Origin: an uncultured Blautia sp.
GTDB lineage: Bacteria; Bacillota; Clostridia; Lachnospirales; Lachnospiraceae
Reading direction: 5' to 3'
Length of the DNA: 30,250 nt
Assembly (NCBI GenBank): GCA_934371915.1
Contig: CAKROE010000025.1
Span: 1-30,250, forward strand
In this document: positions 24,077 through 30,250 of the stretch, one piece after another
Position numbering within the stretch: the stretch's first letter is position 1
Layout: the number at the start of each line of letters is the position of its first letter
The notes under the pieces: generated by a model
Told to the model about the DNA's origin: nothing
Database searches by the model: none
The model's input: the letters and a program-made list of their open reading frames with translations, nothing else
Program-made: the position numbers and the translations under genes

Positions 24077-24694
24077 ATGAAAATACTTGCCATAGCAGAT
24101 GAAGAATCAAAATATCTGTGGGATTATTTCGAAAAGAGCAAGCTTGAGGGGATTGATCTGATCATTTCCTGCGGAGACCTGGATCCGAGGTATCTTTCCT
24201 TTCTTGCAACGTTTACTTCGGCTCCCGTTCTGTATGTACATGGAAATCATGATGACAAATATGAACGGATTCCACCGGACGGATGCATCTGCATTGACGA
24301 TAAAATTTACGTTCATGAGGGAGTACGCATCATGGGGCTCGGCGGTTCCATGCGATATAAGCCCGGACAATATCAGTATACGGAGTGGCAGATGCGGCAA
24401 AGAGTATTCAAACTTTTTCCGAAGATACTCTGGCGCCGTGGCTTTGATATCCTTGTCACGCATGCACCGGCTTATCAGCTGAATGATGCCAGAGATCTTC
24501 CGCATCAGGGTTTTAAAGTATTTCGTACCCTGATCGAAAAGTATCATCCGAAATACTTCCTTCATGGACATGTGCATATGTCTTACGGAAGACAGCACAA
24601 ACGATATGACAAATATATGGATACACATGTGATCAATGCGTATGACCGTTGTGTATTTGAGTTTGAAGCGGAAAATCCGGCAGAAACTTTATAA
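24077..24694 (+). CDS. Calcineurin-like metallophosphoesterase
   Basis: A 205-residue cytosolic phosphoesterase of the YfcE/calcineurin-like superfamily. Metal motifs visible are GD (33-34, in SCGDLD), GNHD (56-59), THAP (128-131) and HGHVH (163-167). Motif I, normally DxH, reads D8-E9-E10 in IADEES, so the usual histidine ligand is replaced by glutamate. The remaining motifs are intact, so activity is likely but metal use may differ. The substrate is not evident. The start codon lies 8 bases after the stop of the ParB-like/BMP gene, so the two are almost certainly co-transcribed and probably linked in function. No terminator is visible after it; the ylxM promoter follows. Confidence 0.88.
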   Translation: MKILAIADEESKYLWDYFEKSKLEGIDLIISCGDLDPRYLSFLATFTSAPVLYVHGNHDDKYERIPPDGCICIDDKIYVHEGVRIMGLGGSMRYKPGQYQYTEWQMRQRVFKLFPKILWRRGFDILVTHAPAYQLNDARDLPHQGFKVFRTLIEKYHPKYFLHGHVHMSYGRQHKRYDKYMDTHVINAYDRCVFEFEAENPAETL

Positions 24695-24712
24695 AAAATA
24701 AAAATAATTCGA

Positions 24713-24757
24713 TGTCAAGAAAAAATACTTGACACCCGAATGCAAATCATGTATGAT
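24713..24757 (+). promoter_or_regulatory. Strong promoter of ylxM-ffh with inverted repeat over the -35 box
   Basis: TTGACA (24729-24734) and TATGAT (24752-24757) are separated by 17 bases. TGTCAAG (24713-24719) and CTTGACA (24728-24734) form a perfect 7-base inverted repeat around AAAAAATA; its right arm contains the -35 box. Start near 24764. Confidence 0.85.
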
Positions 24758-24774
24758 AGCCAAGGTGGTTACAA

Positions 24775-25098
24775 ATGGAAAAGTTTGTTGAACAGACATT
24801 GTTATACGATTTTTATGGAGAACTGCTTACAGAACGACAGCAGCAGGTATACGAAAGTGTGGTTCTGGAAGATTACTCTTTAAGCGAAGTGGCTGAAGAT
24901 CTCGGAATCAGCCGTCAGGGCGTACATGATATGATCAAACGATGTAATCATACGCTGGAGGATTATGAAGCAAGACTTCATCTGGTTGAGAAATTTGTGA
25001 ATATCCGCAGACAGGTACAGAAAATTCAGAAACTTGCCGCAGGATACGGTGCCGGTGATATTTCAGAAATCTCCAGTGAGATATTAGAGGAGTTATAA
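24775..25098 (+). CDS. ylxM: YlxM (UPF0122) helix-turn-helix protein
   Basis: A 107-residue protein with a sigma-70 region 4-like helix-turn-helix: LTERQQQVYESVVLEDYSL leads into EVAEDLGISRQGVHDMIKR (about 38-56), followed by a charged helix. YlxM is encoded next to ffh in most Firmicutes and in streptococci has been reported to modulate the SRP pathway GTPases; here it also lies 3 bases upstream of ffh. The length is typical. AAGGTGG stands 6 bases before the ATG. It is the first gene after a consensus-like promoter. Whether it binds DNA or SRP components cannot be judged from sequence. Confidence 0.95.
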   Translation: MEKFVEQTLLYDFYGELLTERQQQVYESVVLEDYSLSEVAEDLGISRQGVHDMIKRCNHTLEDYEARLHLVEKFVNIRRQVQKIQKLAAGYGAGDISEISSEILEEL

Positions 25099-25101
25099 AG
25101 T

Positions 25102-26448
25102 ATGGCATTTGAAAGCTTGACAGATAAATTACAGAATGTTTTCAAAAAGCTCCGCGGCAAGGGACGTCTTACAGAAGAGGATGTAAAAGTTGCTTTAAAA
25201 GAAGTAAAGATGGCTCTTCTGGAAGCGGATGTCAACTTCAAGGTTGTTAAGCAGTTTACGAAGGCAGTTCAGGAACGTGCAGTAGGACAGGACGTTATGA
25301 ACGGTCTGAATCCCGGTCAGATGGTGATCAAGATCGTAAACGAAGAACTTGTAAGCCTGATGGGAAGTGAGACGACCGAGCTTCCGCTGAAGCAGGGAAA
25401 CGAAATCACCGTCATTATGATGGCTGGTCTGCAGGGTGCCGGTAAGACAACGACCGTTGCCAAACTTGCAGGTAAGTTAAAATCCAAGGGCAGAAGACCG
25501 CTTCTGGTCGCCTGTGACGTCTATCGTCCGGCTGCGATCACACAGCTTCAGGTCAATGGAGAGAAGCAGGGTGTGGAAGTCTTTTCCATGGGTGATAAAC
25601 AGAACCCGGTTGATATTGCAAAGGCAGCCATAGAGCATGCAAAAGCAAATCAGCAGAATGTAGTACTTATTGATACTGCGGGACGTCTTCATATAGATGA
25701 AAATATGATGCAGGAGCTTGCAGATATTAAGGCAAATGTCAATGTGGACTGTACACTTCTGACAGTTGATGCAATGACAGGTCAGGATGCAGTAAATGTC
25801 GCGAAGACTTTCGCTGAAAAGGTCGGCATTGATGGAGTCATCCTTACAAAGATGGATGGTGATACCCGTGGTGGTGCAGCCCTTTCCATCAAGGCAGTTA
25901 CAGGAAAACCGATTCTTTATGTCGGTATGGGCGAGAAGCTTTCTGATCTCGAACAGTTCTATCCGGAACGAATGGCATCCCGAATCCTTGGTATGGGAGA
26001 TGTAATGAGCCTTATTGAGAAGGCTGAGGCAGCTCTTGATCAGGATCAGGCAGCCGAGATGCAGAAAAAACTCAAAAAGATGGAGTTTGACTTCAACGAT
26101 TACCTCACCAGTATGGAACAGATGAACAAAATGGGGGGTATCGGCAGTGTTTTAAATATGCTTCCGGGTGTAGGCAGTAAGATGAAAGATCTGGAAGGCA
26201 TGATTGATGAAAAAGCACTCGACAGAACGAAAGCGATCATTCTTTCCATGACACCGAAGGAGAGAAGCAATCCCGGAATCTTAAATATTTCACGTAAGAA
26301 CAGAATTGCCAGAGGTGCGGGTGTGGATATCGCCGAAGTAAACCGTCTGGTCAAACAGTTCGAACAGAGCCGAAAGCTTATGAAACAGATGCCCGGCATG
26401 ATGGGCGGTAAAATGGGTAAAAGAGGCGGCTTCAAGCTTCCTTTTTAA
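25102..26448 (+). CDS. ffh: Signal recognition particle protein Ffh
   Basis: A 448-residue GTPase that binds signal sequences and 4.5S/6S-like SRP RNA and delivers ribosomes to FtsY. The N domain covers about 1-90. The G domain holds G1 GLQGAGKTT (109-117), the DVYRPAA insertion-box stretch, DTAGRLHID near 192, and TKMDGDTRGGAA near 249. The methionine-rich M domain (about 300-448) has the RNA-binding helix RKNRIARGAG and ends in MMGGKMGKRGGFKLPF. The length is standard. Its start is 3 bases after the ylxM stop, and GAGGAG for its translation lies within the end of ylxM. rpsP follows after 45 bases without a terminator. Confidence 0.98.
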   Translation: MAFESLTDKLQNVFKKLRGKGRLTEEDVKVALKEVKMALLEADVNFKVVKQFTKAVQERAVGQDVMNGLNPGQMVIKIVNEELVSLMGSETTELPLKQGNEITVIMMAGLQGAGKTTTVAKLAGKLKSKGRRPLLVACDVYRPAAITQLQVNGEKQGVEVFSMGDKQNPVDIAKAAIEHAKANQQNVVLIDTAGRLHIDENMMQELADIKANVNVDCTLLTVDAMTGQDAVNVAKTFAEKVGIDGVILTKMDGDTRGGAALSIKAVTGKPILYVGMGEKLSDLEQFYPERMASRILGMGDVMSLIEKAEAALDQDQAAEMQKKLKKMEFDFNDYLTSMEQMNKMGGIGSVLNMLPGVGSKMKDLEGMIDEKALDRTKAIILSMTPKERSNPGILNISRKNRIARGAGVDIAEVNRLVKQFEQSRKLMKQMPGMMGGKMGKRGGFKLPF

Positions 26449-26493
26449 TAAATGAAAATACAAACAAAGATATTATAATGGAGGAAAACAAAA

Positions 26494-26739
26494 ATGGCAG
26501 TAAAAATCAGATTAAGAAGAATGGGACAGAAGAAAGCACCTTTTTATAGAATCGTAGTTGCAGATTCCCGCAGCAAACGTGACGGAAAATGCATCGCTGA
26601 GATCGGAACATATGATCCGAACATCGAGCCAAGCGCTTACAAAGTAAACGAAGAAGAAGCTAAAAAATGGCTTGCTGCAGGTGCTCAGCCTACAGATGTT
26701 GTTGCTAAGATCTTCAAAGAAGCAGGAATCGAGAAATAA
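26494..26739 (+). CDS. rpsP: 30S ribosomal protein S16
   Basis: An 81-residue small-subunit ribosomal protein. It starts [20 protein letters not shown], the universal S16 N-terminus, followed by [12 protein letters not shown] and IGTYDPN. GGAGG lies about 10 bases before the ATG. It follows ffh after 45 bases and precedes khpA, which is the standard order in Firmicutes. Confidence 0.99.
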   Translation: MAVKIRLRRMGQKKAPFYRIVVADSRSKRDGKCIAEIGTYDPNIEPSAYKVNEEEAKKWLAAGAQPTDVVAKIFKEAGIEK

Positions 26740-26813
26740 GAATACTTCCGAAGATATTACTTTAGAAGGTATTTCTGTGAAGTCCTTTCATAGACAGTAC
26801 AGGGAGGTATGTA

Positions 26814-27044
26814 ATGAAAGAATTGGTTGAAGTAATTGCAAAGTCTCTTGTAGAACATCCGGATGAGGTGGTTGTCACCGAAAACGAAAAAGATGATGCA
26901 GTTATCATCGAACTGAAAGTAGGACCTTCCGACATGGGAAAGGTCATCGGAAGACAGGGACGTATTGCCAAGGCAATCCGTACTGTAGTAAAAGCGGCTT
27001 CTTCAAAGAGCAGCAAAAAAGTAATTGTAGACATTCTGCAATAA
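26814..27044 (+). CDS. khpA: KH-domain RNA-binding protein KhpA
   Basis: A 76-residue single KH domain protein (KhpA, formerly YlqC). The RNA-binding loop GxxG is seen in VIGRQGRIAKAIRTVV (about 43-58). In pneumococci KhpA forms a heterodimer with KhpB (EloR/Jag) and acts in cell elongation and RNA binding; that role is family knowledge, not visible here. AGGGAGG precedes the ATG by 6 bases. A terminator lies just after the stop, before rimM. Confidence 0.95.
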   Translation: MKELVEVIAKSLVEHPDEVVVTENEKDDAVIIELKVGPSDMGKVIGRQGRIAKAIRTVVKAASSKSSKKVIVDILQ

Positions 27045-27049
27045 AAAGG

Positions 27050-27080
27050 ATCGGAGCTGTGGAAACATAGCTCCTTTTTT
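27050..27080 (+). terminator. Intrinsic terminator between khpA and rimM
   Basis: GGAGCT (27053-27058) pairs with AGCTCC (27069-27074), with a possible GT/AC extension in the loop, and is followed by six T. The rimM ribosome binding site begins just after the T run. Confidence 0.82.
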
Positions 27081-27094
27081 AAAGGGAGTTTTTT

Positions 27095-27601
27095 ATGGAA
27101 GATTTATTAAAAGTCGGCGTGATCACCACAACTCACGGAGTTCGCGGTGAAGTCAAAGTTTTTCCTACAACAGATGACGCGGAACGTTTTCTCGAGCTGG
27201 AATATGTACTTCTGGACACCGGCAGGGAACTTCGCAGACTGGATATCAAAAATGTCCGTTTTTTTAAGAACCTTGTCATTTTAAAATTCGATGGCATTGA
27301 CAACATTAATGACATCGAAAAATACAAAGGAAAAGATCTCTGGATACCGCGAGAAGAAGCCCAGGAGCTGGGCGAGGATGAATACTATATTGCTGATCTT
27401 CAGGGACTGAAAGTTGTACTCGAAGACGGAACAGAATTCGGAACGCTTCGCGATGTCATGGAGACAGGAGCAAATGATGTTTATATCATTGACTCAAAAG
27501 AGCATGGAGAAGTTCTTCTTCCGGCGATCAAAGAATGTATTCTTGATGTAGATCTTGAGAAAAATACCATGACAGTACATTTGATGAAGGGGCTTTTATA
27601 A
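27095..27601 (+). CDS. rimM: Ribosome maturation factor RimM
   Basis: A 168-residue 30S assembly factor that binds S19 and helps mature the 3' domain of 16S rRNA. The N-terminal RimM domain opens with VGVITTTHGVRGEVKVFP and includes the LKFDGIDNINDIEKYKG stretch; the C-terminal PRC-barrel domain (about 95-168) includes YYIADLQGLKV and NDVYIID and ends VHLMKGLL. AAGGGAG stands 7 bases before the ATG, directly downstream of a terminator, so this gene needs either read-through or its own start signal. Its TAA is immediately followed by the trmD ATG with no gap. Confidence 0.97.
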   Translation: MEDLLKVGVITTTHGVRGEVKVFPTTDDAERFLELEYVLLDTGRELRRLDIKNVRFFKNLVILKFDGIDNINDIEKYKGKDLWIPREEAQELGEDEYYIADLQGLKVVLEDGTEFGTLRDVMETGANDVYIIDSKEHGEVLLPAIKECILDVDLEKNTMTVHLMKGLL

Positions 27602-28366
27602 ATGAATTTTCACATTTTAACACTTTTTCCGGAGATGATTGAGCAGGGGATGCATACGAGTATCATCGGGCGTGCGATTGCAGGCGGTTATCTTTCTATA
27701 AATGCTGTAAATATCCGTGATTATGCTTTTAACAAGCACCAGAAAGTAGATGATTATCCATATGGAGGCGGTGCCGGAATGCTGATGCAGGCAGAGCCGG
27801 TCTATCTTTCATATGAAGCTATCAAAGAAAAAGTCGGTTATCGTCCAAGAGTTGTTTATCTGACCCCGCAGGGAAAAGTATTTCATCAGGAGATGGCGAA
27901 AGAGCTTGCCAAAGAAAAAGATCTGGTATTTCTTTGCGGCCATTATGAGGGTATTGATGAGCGTGTACTGGATGAGATCGTCACTGACTATGTATCGATC
28001 GGTGATTATGTACTGACCGGAGGAGAGCTTCCTGCAATGGTTATGATGGATTCCATTTCCCGGATGGTTCCCGGGGTTCTGAGCAATCAGGAATCCGGTG
28101 AGACAGAGTCCTTTGCTGGTAATCTTCTCGAATACCCGCAGTACAGCCGTCCGGAAGAATGGCATGGACAGAAGGTCCCTCCGGTACTTCTTTCCGGTCA
28201 TCATGCCAATATCGAGGCATGGCGGCGTGAGCAGTCGATCATGCGAACGGCAAAGAGACGACCGGATCTTCTAAAAAAAGCTGACCTGACAAACAAAGAA
28301 TGGAGTCAGGTACGTCAATGGAAAAAAGAGTGGAAAGCCGCTGAAAATGAGGCTTCAAAGGAATAA
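27602..28366 (+). CDS. trmD: tRNA (guanine-N1)-methyltransferase TrmD
   Basis: A 254-residue SPOUT methyltransferase that uses S-adenosylmethionine to make m1G37 next to the anticodon, preventing frameshifting. The N-terminal trefoil-knot domain shows [12 protein letters not shown] (about 58-69), [11 protein letters not shown] (about 114-124), and [15 protein letters not shown] (about 135-150). The C-terminal domain follows a linker rich in [11 protein letters not shown]. The start ATG abuts the rimM stop, with the ribosome binding site (AAGGGG) inside rimM, so translation is coupled. queA follows after 11 bases instead of the usual rplS. Confidence 0.98.
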   Translation: MNFHILTLFPEMIEQGMHTSIIGRAIAGGYLSINAVNIRDYAFNKHQKVDDYPYGGGAGMLMQAEPVYLSYEAIKEKVGYRPRVVYLTPQGKVFHQEMAKELAKEKDLVFLCGHYEGIDERVLDEIVTDYVSIGDYVLTGGELPAMVMMDSISRMVPGVLSNQESGETESFAGNLLEYPQYSRPEEWHGQKVPPVLLSGHHANIEAWRREQSIMRTAKRRPDLLKKADLTNKEWSQVRQWKKEWKAAENEASKE

Positions 28367-28377
28367 AGGAGCAGTTT

Positions 28378-29403
28378 ATGAAAACATCAGATTTTTATTA
28401 TGATCTGCCGAAAGAACTGATAGCACAGGATCCGCTTGAGGACAGAAGTTCTTCCAGACTTCTTCATCTTTCGATGGAAGACGGATCTTTTGAACATAGA
28501 CATTTTACAGACATTCTCGACTATCTTAAGAAGGGGGATTGTCTGGTAATTAATGATACAAGAGTCATTCCGGCAAGGTTGTACGGACATAAAGAAGAAA
28601 CAGGAGCACTCATTGAGATCCTTCTTCTGAAACGAAAAGAAAATGATATCTGGGAATGCCTCGTAAAACCCGGAAAGAAAGCACGTCCGGGAGCAAAGAT
28701 CACATTTGGCGACGGAATCCTGACCGGAGAGATCATCGATATTGTTGATGAAGGAAACCGTCTGATCCAGTTTCATTATGATGGGATCTTTGAAGAAATT
28801 CTTGATCAGCTTGGCGAGATGCCGCTTCCTCCATACATTACACATAAATTAAAAGACAAAAACCGTTACCAGACTGTTTATGCAAAGAATGACGGTTCTG
28901 CGGCAGCTCCGACAGCCGGTCTTCATTTCACGAAAGAATTGATGAAGAAGGTCGAAGAAAAAGGAGTAAAGATTGCTCATGTAACTTTGCATGTCGGTCT
29001 TGGCACTTTCCGCCCGGTAAAAGTTGACGATGTAGAAAGTCATCATATGCATTCAGAATTTTATATGGTAGAAGAAGACCAGGCAAAACTGATCAACGAT
29101 ACCAAAAAAAACGGCGGAAGAGTTATTTCCGTAGGAACGACAAGCTGCCGTACACTGGAATCTGCAACTGATGAGAACGGTATTCTCCATGCAGGAAGCG
29201 GATGGACAGAGATTTTTATTTATCCGGGCTATAAATTTAAAATGATCGACGGACTGATCACAAATTTCCATCTCCCGGAATCAACTCTGCTTATGCTGGT
29301 TTCTGCACTTGCAGGTAAAGAACATATCATGGCGGCTTACGAAGAAGCTGTAAAAGAACGTTATCGCTTTTTCTCCTTTGGGGATGCAATGTTGATACTC
29401 TAA
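28378..29403 (+). CDS. queA: S-adenosylmethionine:tRNA ribosyltransferase-isomerase QueA
   Basis: A 341-residue enzyme that transfers and isomerises the ribosyl part of S-adenosylmethionine onto 7-aminomethyl-7-deazaguanine in tRNA, making epoxyqueuosine. Typical parts are [14 protein letters not shown] at the N-terminus, [16 protein letters not shown] (about 53-68), [13 protein letters not shown] (about 98-110), [18 protein letters not shown] (about 168-185), [13 protein letters not shown] (about 202-214), and [18 protein letters not shown] near the end. AAAGGAG precedes the ATG. No tgt or other queuosine genes are in the window. It ends the rimM-trmD-queA run and is followed by a large terminator hairpin. 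Confidence 0.98.
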   Translation: MKTSDFYYDLPKELIAQDPLEDRSSSRLLHLSMEDGSFEHRHFTDILDYLKKGDCLVINDTRVIPARLYGHKEETGALIEILLLKRKENDIWECLVKPGKKARPGAKITFGDGILTGEIIDIVDEGNRLIQFHYDGIFEEILDQLGEMPLPPYITHKLKDKNRYQTVYAKNDGSAAAPTAGLHFTKELMKKVEEKGVKIAHVTLHVGLGTFRPVKVDDVESHHMHSEFYMVEEDQAKLINDTKKNGGRVISVGTTSCRTLESATDENGILHAGSGWTEIFIYPGYKFKMIDGLITNFHLPESTLLMLVSALAGKEHIMAAYEEAVKERYRFFSFGDAMLIL

Positions 29404-29413
29404 AAACAGGACT

Positions 29414-29470
29414 ACCCTTTTTCGCTTCAATTTGCTATAATAGGCATATTGAGGAGAAAAAGGGTTTTTA
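29414..29470 (+). terminator. Intrinsic terminator after queA
   Basis: ACCCTTTTTC (29414-29423) pairs with GAAAAAGGGT (29456-29465). After one mismatch a further 7 pairs, CTTCAAT (29425-29431) with ATTGAGG (29448-29454), extend the stem. A T run (29465-29469) follows. The 16-base loop contains an extended -10 promoter element. Confidence 0.82.
29433..29441 (+). promoter_or_regulatory. Extended -10 promoter candidate in the loop of the queA terminator
   Basis: TGCTATAAT (29433-29441) is a perfect TGnTATAAT extended -10 box. No good -35 box lies 16-18 bases upstream. Transcription would begin near 29448, in the 3' arm of the terminator hairpin, and run into the gene at 29519. Confidence 0.5.
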
Positions 29471-29518
29471 AATATCTGAAATCTATCAAAAGAATATACC
29501 ATCAAAGGAGAAGGATAT

Positions 29519-30100
29519 ATGGATACACCAATTATCGCACAGTATTATAGAGAAACTGAGCCTAAAAAACGTAAAGAACTTCTGAATCAGGCCATTGCAT
29601 CCGGTGAAGATCAGGAAGCAAATGAAATCCGCCGTGAGATATATGAAGCACGATACAAAAACACTACAAATGACGGGGGCATTGCTGACGGCTATCTGAA
29701 ATTCTGGATGGCTCTTGAATTTAACCGTAATGCCGGTCACAAAATATTTGGTCCGGGAAGAGCACAGAAGGAAATTCTGAAAGAACTTGATGATGTCAAA
29801 TTCCGTGAAATCCGTGCAAAAAGTCCACTTCATGAGGAACTTCTTTACAGAGAGTGCAAGCATCTCGTAAAATTTTATATGACCCTCTGTGCTCAGGATA
29901 AAAACTACAACAGTGTTCTTTGTGGACTTATTACCATCAAAAAAGAAAGTTCTGAAGCAAAAATGAAGAGAGATATTTATGAGACGGCCATCCGTCTTCC
30001 AAAGGATCTTAATCTGGAAGAAGAACTGTCGCTTATTACAAAAGCCGCGCATGAAGTTTATGAGCAGGAATATCCAGAAGAGGGCGGATTCCCGGAATAA
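29519..30100 (+). CDS. Conserved protein of unknown function (Lachnospiraceae-type)
   Basis: A 193-residue cytosolic protein without signal peptide or membrane segments, rich in charged residues and predicted mostly helical. I do not recognise a characterised domain. It may belong to a family of small clostridial proteins annotated DUF6553, but that is from memory and uncertain. Seen in the sequence: a helical opening PIIAQYYRETEPKKRKELLNQ (in two pieces around residues 4-24), a central FWMALEFNRNAG, then FGPGRAQKEILKEL, and an acidic end EYPEEGGFPE. AAAGGAG precedes the ATG. It lies between queA and an M16C protease gene, with no evidence for a shared function. Confidence 0.7.
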   Translation: MDTPIIAQYYRETEPKKRKELLNQAIASGEDQEANEIRREIYEARYKNTTNDGGIADGYLKFWMALEFNRNAGHKIFGPGRAQKEILKELDDVKFREIRAKSPLHEELLYRECKHLVKFYMTLCAQDKNYNSVLCGLITIKKESSEAKMKRDIYETAIRLPKDLNLEEELSLITKAAHEVYEQEYPEEGGFPE

Positions 30101-30150
30101 ATATGTTCTGATAAGAAATACTATAGGTACTATGCAAAACGGAGGCAATA

Positions 30151-30250
30151 ATGAATTTAGACAGTTTAACGGCTTACAGATTAGTTAAAAAAGAGAAGCT
30201 GAACGATATTCGTTCCACCGGTTATCTGTTTCGACATATCAAAACAGGGG
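30151..30250 (+). CDS. M16C-type (insulinase family, PreP-like) metalloprotease, 3' end cut by window
   Basis: Only the first 33 codons are present. The N-terminus MNLDSLTAYRLVKKEKLNDI followed by RSTGYLFRHIKTG resembles the start of clostridial presequence-protease-like M16C peptidases, which continue with a stretch on the removal of zinc-dependent substrates; the HxxEH zinc motif would be beyond the window. GGAGG (30141-30145) is 5 bases before the ATG. The family is normally about 970 residues and cytosolic. The call rests on the N-terminal pattern only. Confidence 0.72.
   Translation, partial: MNLDSLTAYRLVKKEKLNDIRSTGYLFRHIKTG

Noticed and set aside
26474..26479. TATAAT just upstream of rpsP as a separate promoter
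   Set aside because: No acceptable -35 box lies 16-18 bases upstream and there is no TGn extension; the start would fall at the ribosome binding site.
1..30250. CRISPR arrays, tRNA or rRNA genes, insertion sequences
   Set aside because: No direct-repeat array, cloverleaf with CCA-type acceptor, rRNA stretch or transposase-like reading frame was seen on either strand.

Overview
The window looks like a chromosomal core region of a Gram-positive anaerobe of the class Clostridia, most likely family Lachnospiraceae (Blautia-like). Reasons: strong AGGAGG ribosome binding sites; sigma-A promoters with 17-base spacers; a T-box leader; acetogenic pta-ackA; and the Firmicutes-type blocks DUF177-rpmF, plsX-rnc-smc-ftsY, ylxM-ffh-rpsP-khpA-rimM-trmD. 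The genus is an inference from gene order and protein flavour, not from a search. Nearly all genes are on the + strand; only tmcAL is on the - strand. I saw no tRNA, rRNA, CRISPR array, insertion sequence or phage gene.

Layout. 1-1117: 3' part of a DUF711/UPF0210 gene with a terminator. 1118-2217: a very AT-rich, palindrome-containing promoter region and a winged-helix regulator of unknown target. 2214-5421: a consensus promoter, a T-box leader whose predicted specifier codon is TGG (tryptophan), then trpX-trpY-trpZ-like genes for an ABC importer, closed by a terminator. 5434-6750 (-): tmcAL, divergent from pta. 6928-9320: pta-ackA with promoter and terminator. 9393-10271: a PfkB sugar kinase. 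10310-11126: DUF177-rpmF with a perfect consensus promoter and a terminator. 11154-14486: MATE exporter and ABC-F ATPase. 14464-24694: plsX, rnc, smc, ftsY, threonine ammonia-lyase, a fusion of a ParB-like domain with a BMP-type ligand-binding domain, and a metallophosphoesterase, apparently one long co-directional run without clear internal terminators. 24729-27080: ylxM-ffh-rpsP-khpA. 27095-29469: rimM-trmD-queA. 29519-30100: a protein of unknown function. 30151-end: start of an M16C-type metalloprotease.

How the genes work together. ftsY, ylxM and ffh give the co-translational membrane targeting pathway; smc handles chromosome organisation; rnc, rimM, trmD, queA, tmcAL, rpsP, rpmF and khpA serve RNA processing and ribosome or tRNA maturation; pta-ackA makes ATP and acetate from acetyl-CoA; plsX starts phospholipid synthesis.

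The most unusual item is the protein at 22137-24068. It has no signal peptide, a ParB/sulfiredoxin-like N-terminal half and a BMP/PnrA-like (nucleoside-binding) C-terminal half, and it sits 8 bases upstream of a metallophosphoesterase with a non-canonical first metal motif. I read this pair as a possible cytosolic ligand-sensing module of unknown function. Other points of interest are the TGG T-box importer whose binding protein lacks a lipobox, an extended -10 promoter placed in the loop of the queA terminator, and an intrinsic terminator that splits the khpA-rimM junction.
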